Assembly (NCBI GenBank): GCA_017694135.1 | Contig: JADING010000124.1 | Coordinates: forward strand, 1 to 5,266 | DNA from: Candidatus Scatoplasma merdavium | Lineage (GTDB): Bacteria; Bacillota_I; Bacilli_A; RFN20; CAG-288 | Direction: 5' to 3' | Length of the DNA stretch: 5,266 bases | Part shown: positions 1-4,953 of the stretch, in pieces | How the letters are laid out: each line of letters starts with the position of its first letter | Position numbering within the stretch: position 1 is the first letter of the stretch | Translations under genes and position numbers: made by a program | The notes under the pieces: model-generated | The model's input: only the letters and a program-made list of their open reading frames with translations | What the model was told of the DNA's origin: nothing | The model's database searches: none

Positions 1-185
1 CAATGAGAGTCAATAAAATTGAAGCTTTAAGCGATCAGATTGTTGTCGGCGCTCACCAAGAAGGAAAGATTATCGATTCTAATTTCAAACTCGACAAGGA
101 AGTAGAAGTAAAGACTTCCTCAGTCAAAAAAGACGATTCGATCGAGCAGCTTTCGCTGTTTGATATGTTCAATAACGAAGATTAA
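1..185 (+). CDS. C-terminal fragment of an unidentified protein with a beta-clamp-binding-like tail (partial at left edge)
   Basis: The reading frame is open from the window edge to the TAA at 183-185. An ATG lies at position 3, but there is no room to see a ribosome binding site, so this is most likely the 3' end of a longer gene. About 60 residues are visible. The last 35 or so are rich in Lys, Asp, Glu and Ser and look like a disordered linker. Near the end is EQLSLFDMF, with QLSLF at residues 49-53 counted from the ATG (bases 147-161). QL(S/D)LF is the established consensus by which replication and repair proteins bind the DNA polymerase III beta clamp; it occurs at or near the C terminus of Pol IV and in MutS and DnaE. 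I infer a clamp-binding DNA-repair or replication protein, but the visible part does not identify the family. Its stop is 1 base from the yqeG start, so it probably shares the operon's transcript. Confidence 0.6.
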   Translation, partial: MRVNKIEALSDQIVVGAHQEGKIIDSNFKLDKEVEVKTSSVKKDDSIEQLSLFDMFNNED

Positions 186-186
186 T

Positions 187-711
187 ATGAAGCCTGTAAT
201 TTCCACTTATATGGCCAAATCTCTCTATCAGATCGACTTGGAATTTTTTAACCCTAAGGTGTTTAAAACCATCATTTTCGATTTGGATAACACGTTAATA
301 CCACCGAAAGAAAAAAAGCCGAGCAAACAGAGCTACGAATTAATTGAAGCCATATTGAAAAAGGGAATTAACGTCTTCATATGTTCAAATAGAGGAAAGA
401 AACGGGTGAAATATTTCGCCTCTTATTACAAGGTAAATTATTTAGCAAATACCGCTAAGCCGTTTTCTTACAGGCTAAAAAGGTTCATCTCGCAAAACGG
501 GATAGAAAAAGAGAGTTGCCTCTATGTTGGAGACAAGATAATTAACGACATGTTCATGGCTAAAAAGGTCGGCTTAAAATCCCTTTATGTCGAACCTTTA
601 ATGCGCAAGCAAGGCATTTATTCTCTCTTGTCTCCTATTGAGAAAAAACTCCAAAAAAAGTATGCTAGAGAAAACCGCTTAGGAAGCTATGTAGCTAGAA
701 AGGAACACTGA
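187..711 (+). CDS. yqeG: YqeG family HAD IIIA-type phosphatase
   Basis: A 174-residue HAD-superfamily protein of about the usual YqeG length. All four HAD motifs are visible. Motif I is DLDNTL, with the nucleophile and acid/base Asp pair at D32 and D34. Motif II is the Ser in CSNR (S67). Motif III is the Lys in AKPFSYRLKR (K91). Motif IV is GDKIINDMFMAKK (G115-D116 and D121). The N-terminal 'AKSLYQIDLEFF' before motif I is typical of YqeG. Family members are predicted soluble Mg-dependent phosphatases. The physiological substrate is not settled; related proteins act on phosphatidylglycerophosphate (fungal Gep4-like) or phosphosugars. The start at 187 is chosen because it matches the family N terminus and follows the upstream stop by 1 base. 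An in-frame ATG at 160 would overlap the upstream gene by 26 bases. The ribosome binding site is weak (GAAG at 177-180), which suggests coupling to the upstream gene. The gene ends with TGA, 2 bases before yqeH. Confidence 0.93.
   Translation: MKPVISTYMAKSLYQIDLEFFNPKVFKTIIFDLDNTLIPPKEKKPSKQSYELIEAILKKGINVFICSNRGKKRVKYFASYYKVNYLANTAKPFSYRLKRFISQNGIEKESCLYVGDKIINDMFMAKKVGLKSLYVEPLMRKQGIYSLLSPIEKKLQKKYARENRLGSYVARKEH
699..704 (+). promoter_or_regulatory. Ribosome binding site of yqeH
   Basis: AAAGGA lies 9 bases before the ATG at 714 and inside the last codons of yqeG. This supports the ATG at 714 as the yqeH start and the TGA at 709-711 as a true stop. Confidence 0.75.
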
Positions 712-713
712 GT

Positions 714-1856
714 ATGATTTTTAGAAAGAAGAACGCTAATACGACTTTGACTAGTCAAATTCGCATTTCTCGCTGCGCTTCTTGCGGAGCTATTTTGCAG
801 GATGAAGATCCGAAGAAGAACGGGTATATATCTAAGAAGAGAATCGATGAGCACATCGAAGAAATGACCTGCGATAGGTGCTACAACTTGCGCCATTACA
901 ACGCTGTCACTAACGAGTTTTCTTCCGATTATCAAAAGCTCCTTCTGAAAGCTAAGGCCGACGATGCTTTAGTCGTTTACGTCCTCGATCTATTCGCTTT
1001 AGAAGCTAGTTTGATACCTAACATCGCTAAGTATCTACCTAACAAACTTCTTGTTGTCTTAAATAAAAGAGATATTTTGCCGGAAGAAACTGACGATAAC
1101 AAGCTCGTTTCTGACATTAAAAAGAGGTTGAATCTCGATCATGTTAACCCGGATAAAATAATGATTCTTTCTTCGATAAAAGATTTAAACACCTCGGAAC
1201 TGTTCGCTTCTGTCGACGAACTCAGAAAGGGAAAAGACGTCTACTTTATCGGAGCTAGCTTAGTCGGTAAATCGTCTTTAGTCACTCAGTTACTAAGGCA
1301 GTATGTCAATAAGACTTCCCGCGTTATTTCTACTAAGAACATCGAAGGCTCATCGCTTTCGGTTATGGAAATTCCTTTGGATCAAGATTCTTCAATCTAC
1401 GATACTCCGGGTATATATAACCCTCTTTCCATGGTTAACGTCTTAGAAAGAGACGTCATGAGAACTATCGTTCCGCACCGTCAGATTAAACCTAAAGACT
1501 TCACTTTGAGCGAAGGAGATGGAATCATCTTCGGCGGAATAGCGGCAATGGATATTGCAATTGGGGAAGCTAACTCTTACCGCTTCATTCTTTCAGAAAG
1601 AGTTTCTTTAACTCAAGTTAAATCACGTCAGATTGAAGCTAGTTTTGATTCTTTAATTGCCCAGAAACAAGTTCAACCTATTTCAGCTTACATCCGCGGT
1701 TTTGATAACCTCGTTTGCCGTTCGGTTAAGCTTCCGCCTTCCGGGAAAGCCGTCATTTCAATCTACGGATTCATGAGGGTTGAATTTGATGCGCACTCCC
1801 AGCAAATTGAGCTTTATTTACCTAAAGGAGTGGGTTCTAAACTCATTATTTCCTAA
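714..1856 (+). CDS. yqeH: Ribosome biogenesis GTPase YqeH (zinc-finger, circularly permuted)
   Basis: A 380-residue protein, close to the usual 365-375 of the family. The N terminus has a treble-clef-type zinc site: C21-x2-C24 and C53-x2-C56, the latter in CDRCYNLRHYN. The GTPase motifs come in the permuted order G4-G5-G1-G2-G3 that defines this class: NKRD at 117-120, SSIK at 153-156, P-loop GASLVGKS at 180-187, a switch region around IEGSSL, and DTPG at 230-233. The remaining 145 residues match the YqeH C-terminal domain, including an FGGIAAMDI stretch and a late beta-rich part. YqeH is known to be needed for 30S subunit assembly and 16S rRNA maturation in Bacillus; its plant relative is NOA1/RIF1. 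One oddity is the G2 region, which reads EGSSL where the family usually has PGTTL (see findings). Its stop overlaps the yqeK start by one base (TAATG). Confidence 0.96.
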   Translation: MIFRKKNANTTLTSQIRISRCASCGAILQDEDPKKNGYISKKRIDEHIEEMTCDRCYNLRHYNAVTNEFSSDYQKLLLKAKADDALVVYVLDLFALEASLIPNIAKYLPNKLLVVLNKRDILPEETDDNKLVSDIKKRLNLDHVNPDKIMILSSIKDLNTSELFASVDELRKGKDVYFIGASLVGKSSLVTQLLRQYVNKTSRVISTKNIEGSSLSVMEIPLDQDSSIYDTPGIYNPLSMVNVLERDVMRTIVPHRQIKPKDFTLSEGDGIIFGGIAAMDIAIGEANSYRFILSERVSLTQVKSRQIEASFDSLIAQKQVQPISAYIRGFDNLVCRSVKLPPSGKAVISIYGFMRVEFDAHSQQIELYLPKGVGSKLIIS

Positions 1857-2782
1857 TGGATATTTTGCGTCCAATCAAGCGAAATAGCTACATCTACTTC
1901 GCTTCTGAGCTAGTTTCTAATTTAGAAATAGGAGCGATAAGAGGTTTAGCGTTAACGCCTGTTATTTCTCCTTCCAACAAGTATTTATCTATCTTATTTA
2001 AAGAAAGTAAAATAGAATACTTAACCTTAGGAGGAACGCTTGATCCTTCTAAAAGTATTTACGTTGAAAAAGGTGAGTTAGACGCTAACTTGCTTGCGCA
2101 CATAGGTTCTTCTATACAAGTTTGTAAAGATGCGTTCACAACCCCGTTTAAGGCCTTAAAAAAGGGAATTGTACCTATACGCTCCGCTGAAGTCTTATCT
2201 AGCATCCTATCTAACGAAGACTTCTTCGTTCAGGATGTAAAAAGCGCAATGTCTGAAGATAGATATATTCATTCTTTAAATGTCTCTAAGCTCTGCTTAG
2301 AAATTTCTAAAATAGATAAGCGTATAGATCCATATAAAGCTTGTATCGCCGGTTTATTTCACGACATAACTAAAGAGATGAAACAGTTTAACGCCTCTTT
2401 GAAACCTGCATTAGATAAAAAATACGGTCCGCGCTTTGACTCTAGTAAGGTCGATGAAATATTCTTGCATCAGTTCAGCGCACCAATCTACTTAAAAGAA
2501 AAGGGAATTGATGACAGCGAGATTAGAAGAGGAATCCGCTATCACACTTCTGGGTGTGGCAAAATGAGCCTGCTTGGGAAACTTGTCTTTGCCACTGATA
2601 AAATAGAACCTTCGCGCGGGTATGATTCCGCTTATATGATTTGCGAATTGAAAAGGAATATCGAAGATGGTTTTGCCTTAGTTTTGAAAGAAAACGAGAT
2701 ATATCTTCAAAACAGAGGTGTAAATCTATTCTCCAATTCGCTTACCAGAGACTGCTACGCTGTTTACAGAAAGGAAAAGTAA
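1856..2782 (+). CDS. yqeK: YqeK-type HD-domain hydrolase with an unassigned N-terminal extension
   Basis: The protein has 308 residues; typical YqeK has about 190. The C-terminal part, from about residue 125, matches YqeK closely. The metal-binding HD set is complete: H139 in RYIHS, H169-D170 in LFHD, H205 in LHQFSAP, H230 in RYHTSG, and D248 in ATDKIEPSR. Bacillus YqeK is reported to hydrolyse diadenosine tetraphosphate (Ap4A) symmetrically to ADP, and that is the likely reaction here. Residues 1-125 are extra and I do not recognise them. They look beta-rich with alternating hydrophobics and could be a PRC-barrel-like domain or a very degraded remnant of NadD, which is normally encoded just upstream and is fused to YqeK in some mycoplasmas. 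Neither idea is proven, and no intact NadD motif is present. The start ATG overlaps the yqeH stop (TAATG), and the nearest AAAGGA is about 26 bases upstream, so translation probably depends on coupling. The stop overlaps the rsfS start in the same way. Confidence 0.9.
   Translation: MDILRPIKRNSYIYFASELVSNLEIGAIRGLALTPVISPSNKYLSILFKESKIEYLTLGGTLDPSKSIYVEKGELDANLLAHIGSSIQVCKDAFTTPFKALKKGIVPIRSAEVLSSILSNEDFFVQDVKSAMSEDRYIHSLNVSKLCLEISKIDKRIDPYKACIAGLFHDITKEMKQFNASLKPALDKKYGPRFDSSKVDEIFLHQFSAPIYLKEKGIDDSEIRRGIRYHTSGCGKMSLLGKLVFATDKIEPSRGYDSAYMICELKRNIEDGFALVLKENEIYLQNRGVNLFSNSLTRDCYAVYRKEK
2770..2775 (+). promoter_or_regulatory. Ribosome binding site of rsfS
   Basis: AAAGGA sits 6 bases before the ATG at 2782, inside the end of yqeK. 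It decides the rsfS start in favour of 2782. A longer frame from an ATG at 2641 would only read through yqeK out of frame. Confidence 0.8.
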
Positions 2783-3156
2783 TGATTCAAACAAAAAGAC
2801 TCGCTAAAAAGATCGCCCATTATTTGGATTTTCACAAAGGGGAGAACGTTGAAATTATCGACGTCGAAGATTTAACGCCGATTACAAGATTTGTAATTTT
2901 AGTAACCGCATCTTCTTCAAGGCAGTTAAATTCGTTTAAGGATATCGCTTTAAAGATCGCTGAACACTATCAAGTGCCTATTAAAAACGTCGAAGACAAA
3001 TACAACACTCCCTGGGTTATTGTCGATTTAAACGATATTGTGATTCACATCATGGATAATAACTCGCGCGCTAAATACAATCTTGAAGGTGTTTACGCCA
3101 AGGGGAAGAAAGTCGATTATTCCGATTACAAACCGACGAAAAAGGAGAATTTTTAA
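2782..3156 (+). CDS. rsfS: Ribosomal silencing factor RsfS (RsfA/Iojap/YqeL family)
   Basis: 124 residues, slightly longer than the usual 105-120 because of a basic tail ending in KPTKKENF. The Iojap-fold signature is clear: 'VEIIDVEDLTPITRFVILVTASSS' near residues 23-46, then VEDKYNTPWVIVDLNDIVIHI (residues 70-90) and the closing 'SRAKYNLEGVY' (residues 95-105). RsfS binds ribosomal protein uL14 on the 50S subunit, blocks joining with 30S and so damps translation when nutrients are short. The usual 'VEG' before the conserved Trp reads VED here, a minor change. The start is fixed by the ribosome binding site at 2770-2775 and by the 1-base TAATG overlap with yqeK; yqeK-rsfS adjacency is standard in Firmicutes. 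It ends 1 base before mtnN. Confidence 0.96.
   Translation: MIQTKRLAKKIAHYLDFHKGENVEIIDVEDLTPITRFVILVTASSSRQLNSFKDIALKIAEHYQVPIKNVEDKYNTPWVIVDLNDIVIHIMDNNSRAKYNLEGVYAKGKKVDYSDYKPTKKENF
3141..3147 (+). promoter_or_regulatory. Ribosome binding site of mtnN
   Basis: AAAGGAG lies 10 bases before the ATG at 3158, within the last codons of rsfS. It is the strongest such site in the window and fixes the mtnN start at 3158 rather than at an in-frame ATG at 3083 inside rsfS. Confidence 0.8.
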
Positions 3157-3157
3157 T

Positions 3158-3862
3158 ATGAAAGTTATCGTTTGCCCAATGCAAGAAGAGCTTGACGCTC
3201 TATTAGGGAAGTTAGATTCTTATTCTGAGGCTGATTACGGCCTAATAAAAGGCTATAAGTTTGATACTAAAAGAGGAGAGTGCTTCGCTTTTGTTGCTAA
3301 GATAGGGAAGACTAACATCGGCTTCGATCTGGGTTACCTCGCTTCAAAAATGGATATTGAAGCTATATTTAATATCGGTGTTGGTGGTAGCTTAGATCCC
3401 ACCCTTGTCCCGCTTAATGTCGTTGTCGCTGATAAGGTGTGCTATTACGATTGCGATTTAACTCCGGCTGGAAATTATTTATTAGGTCAAATGGCTGATA
3501 ATCCACTCTACTTTGAATGCGATAAGGAACTAGTTAAAGAGCTCACTAATACGACCACAACTCTGACGGTTAGAAAGGGAACTATCATCTCCGGCGATAG
3601 CTTTGGAACATATAAAAACATGACTGCTGAGCTATTAAAGCACTTTGATAACCCTCTTGTTGTCGATATGGAATCTGGTGCGTGCGGACAAGTAGCCCTC
3701 CGTCTAAACGTTCCGTTTGTAGTCATTCGCTCAATCTCTGATAACATCATCGATGATGAGAAGCGCCAGAGCGACGTTTACGAAGAGTACTTAGAGATGT
3801 CCGCTAAGCGCGCTGCTAGCGTCTTAGTCCATTATCTTAATAAAGATATGTTAGAAGACTAA
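3158..3862 (+). CDS. mtnN: 5'-methylthioadenosine/S-adenosylhomocysteine nucleosidase
   Basis: 234 residues, matching the family (about 230). The N terminus MKVIVCPMQEEL aligns with the MTAN start, putting the catalytic acid at E11 (E. coli E12). The core has NIGVGGSL (from residue 72), YYDCDLT (E. coli YHDADVT), IISGDSF, and the ribose-binding VDMES with M171 and E172 (E. coli M173 and E174). It closes with RSISDN, whose D195 corresponds to the catalytic D197 of E. coli. The enzyme removes adenine from methylthioadenosine, S-adenosylhomocysteine and 5'-deoxyadenosine in the cytoplasm. This clears inhibitors of methyltransferases and radical-SAM enzymes and supplies the LuxS and methionine-salvage routes. 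It is the last gene of the operon, 1 base after rsfS and followed by a terminator. The SAH purine-nucleosidase assignment is firm; the physiological route beyond it cannot be told from this window. Confidence 0.96.
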   Translation: MKVIVCPMQEELDALLGKLDSYSEADYGLIKGYKFDTKRGECFAFVAKIGKTNIGFDLGYLASKMDIEAIFNIGVGGSLDPTLVPLNVVVADKVCYYDCDLTPAGNYLLGQMADNPLYFECDKELVKELTNTTTTLTVRKGTIISGDSFGTYKNMTAELLKHFDNPLVVDMESGACGQVALRLNVPFVVIRSISDNIIDDEKRQSDVYEEYLEMSAKRAASVLVHYLNKDMLED

Positions 3863-3884
3863 CCTCAAACAAAAAGTATCTTAC

Positions 3885-3908
3885 AGCGCTCAGAAGAGAG
3901 CGCTTTTT
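3885..3908 (+). terminator. Intrinsic terminator after mtnN
   Basis: A perfect 7-bp stem (AGCGCTC at 3885-3891, GAGCGCT at 3898-3904) encloses a 6-base loop AGAAGA and runs into TTTTT at 3904-3908. It begins 22 bases after the mtnN stop, as expected for the end of the operon. Read on the minus strand the stem is not followed directly by a U-tract, so it probably does not serve the convergent permease gene. Confidence 0.85.
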
Positions 3909-3909
3909 G

Positions 3910-4191
3910 ATTGCTATTAAATATTAGTAAGTAAAAAAGGTATAAAAGACAAAAAATTGGGTTATTTTTCAAATATTAGCTACTTCGTATAATCTCTATT
4001 ATGTTAACTAATTTAAATATAAATCAATGTTCACTAGGATAAAAGTAAACTGAGATTTTCCATATCCACACTTATACACCTCTAAAATTTAGAAGTTATC
4101 CACATATTAATAGCCTAGTTATTTACTAAATATCTACTGATTTTCTACTATGAGAAGCGTAAATGTGTTTCTATTGTACTTATTATGGTTT
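3910..4191. other. AT-rich convergent intergenic region
   Basis: About 280 bases without a credible gene, between the mtnN terminator and the stop of the convergent permease gene. It is markedly more AT-rich than its neighbours. It contains a perfect TATAAT at 3988-3993 with no convincing -35 element, a direct repeat AAATATTAG (3919-3927 and 3971-3979), a small inverted repeat ATAAT-CTCT-ATTAT (3989-4002), and the DnaA-box cluster listed separately. A 13-codon frame at 4001-4042 has no ribosome binding site. I see no terminator for the minus-strand permease gene, no tRNA and no recognisable structured RNA. Confidence 0.6.
4062..4104 (+). other. Cluster of three DnaA-box-like nonamers
   Basis: Three nonamers lie on the same strand. 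TTATCCACA at 4096-4104 is a perfect match to the DnaA-box consensus. ATATCCACA at 4062-4070 has one mismatch, at position 1. TTATACACC at 4072-4080 has one mismatch to TTWTNCACA, at position 9. The first two start exactly 10 bases apart. A near-palindrome, TCTAAA-A-TTTAGA (4081-4093), fills most of the gap before the third. The surroundings are AT-rich. DnaA binds such arrays at replication origins, at titration sites and in some promoters. No dnaA or dnaN is visible, and the flanking genes point toward the cluster rather than away from it, so calling it oriC would be speculation. I am confident of the motif matches, much less of the function. Confidence 0.5.
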
Positions 4192-4953
4192 CTATTCCGC
4201 TTCTGCCCTTTTGATCAAATGTATAGCTAAATCAAATATTCCCACAAAGATGATAGCTAAGAAGGTCAAAGCGAAGAGACGATCAATGTTAGCTGTATCA
4301 AAGGCATTGCGTATTAAAATACCTATTCCTTTAAATCTGTTAGCTGACATAAATATCTCTCCGGCGATTTCCCCTTTTAAGGCGATTCCTAGAGCCTGCG
4401 AGACACTTGTTAAGAATCCTTTTGAAGATAGAGGTATGACTACTTTTAGATTTATATACATTAAATTTCGTTCATCTAACTTTATTAGATCACCGTAATT
4501 TTTATATACATTGCTTATTGAAGATAGACTAGCTTTGTAAACCAGAGGAAAGACGATAAGAAAGACGATGATGTAACAAGTTATCTTAGTAAACAAAATT
4601 AATATTAAAACGATAGCTGTTACTGGTATAGCAGAAATAACATATATTAAAGGTCCAATGGTCTTTTTAAAAAAGTTGTATCTTGCGCTTATTAAAGCTA
4701 AAAAATAGGCTAGAAGGCTAGAAATTAGCAAGCTAATTAAAACCCTGTATATTGACCAACCTAGGCTTACAACCACCTCTTTATCGCCTAAATAGCTAAT
4801 TGACAGTTGAAGTGTGTGAAAAAACTCTGGAAAGACGTCTGAGCGCTTAGAAAAGACTAAGTAACAAGCTTCGTATACTAAGACGATTAAACCCAAAGCG
4901 ATAAAGGTGTTAATTGCAGATTTAGAAATAGTCTTTAAAGTAGTCTTCTTCAT
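4192..4953 (-). CDS. ABC transporter permease, SsuC/TauC/ThiX-like (binding-protein-dependent)
   Basis: 253 residues, the usual length for this permease group. Hydrophobic segments appear at about 13-34, 66-90, 99-121, 124-146, 180-201 and 226-247, consistent with a six-helix inner-membrane subunit. The 'SLGWSIYRVLISLLISSLLAY' stretch (63-83) and the PLIYVISAIPVTAIVLILILF helix (101-121) match the BPD_transp_1 fold of nitrate/sulfonate/taurine/thiamine-precursor importers. The cytoplasmic EAA loop, which docks on the ATPase, lies at about 153-175 and ends in KVVIPL, but it is divergent (see findings). No ATPase or binding-protein gene is in the window, so the substrate cannot be inferred. The ATG at 4953 is chosen because an AGAGGA ribosome binding site precedes it and no later Met occurs before the conserved core. 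The start overlaps the upstream gene by 32 bases, implying cotranscription. Confidence 0.87.
   Translation of the reverse strand: MKKTTLKTISKSAINTFIALGLIVLVYEACYLVFSKRSDVFPEFFHTLQLSISYLGDKEVVVSLGWSIYRVLISLLISSLLAYFLALISARYNFFKKTIGPLIYVISAIPVTAIVLILILFTKITCYIIVFLIVFPLVYKASLSSISNVYKNYGDLIKLDERNLMYINLKVVIPLSSKGFLTSVSQALGIALKGEIAGEIFMSANRFKGIGILIRNAFDTANIDRLFALTFLAIIFVGIFDLAIHLIKRAEAE

Noticed and set aside
687..935. Open frame on the minus strand across the yqeG-yqeH junction
   Set aside because: It lies antisense to the zinc-finger region of yqeH, has no recognisable protein features, and contradicts strong coding evidence on the plus strand.
3508..3750. Open frame on the minus strand inside mtnN
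   Set aside because: It is antisense to the conserved catalytic core of mtnN and its product matches no family I know.
4001..4042. 13-codon frame (MLTNLNINQCSLG) downstream of a TATAAT
   Set aside because: There is no ribosome binding site and no convincing -35 element for the TATAAT at 3988-3993. A short frame like this is expected by chance.
3910..4191. CRISPR array, tRNA or riboswitch in the intergenic region
   Set aside because: There are no regularly spaced repeats of useful length, no cloverleaf-like arms or T-loop sequence, and no conserved aptamer core that I can recognise.
3885..4191. Mobile element or attachment site in the intergenic region
   Set aside because: There is no transposase or integrase, no terminal inverted repeats flanking a segment, and no target-site duplication. 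The short AAATATTAG repeat is explained by AT-richness.
4153..4204. Inverted repeat AGAAGCG / CGCTTCT around the permease stop as a terminator
   Set aside because: The arms are 38 bases apart and no U-tract follows on the minus strand, so a terminator hairpin is unlikely.
4163..4498. Open frame on the plus strand opposite the permease gene
   Set aside because: It mirrors the well-supported minus-strand permease, has no ribosome binding site, and its product looks like an antisense artefact.
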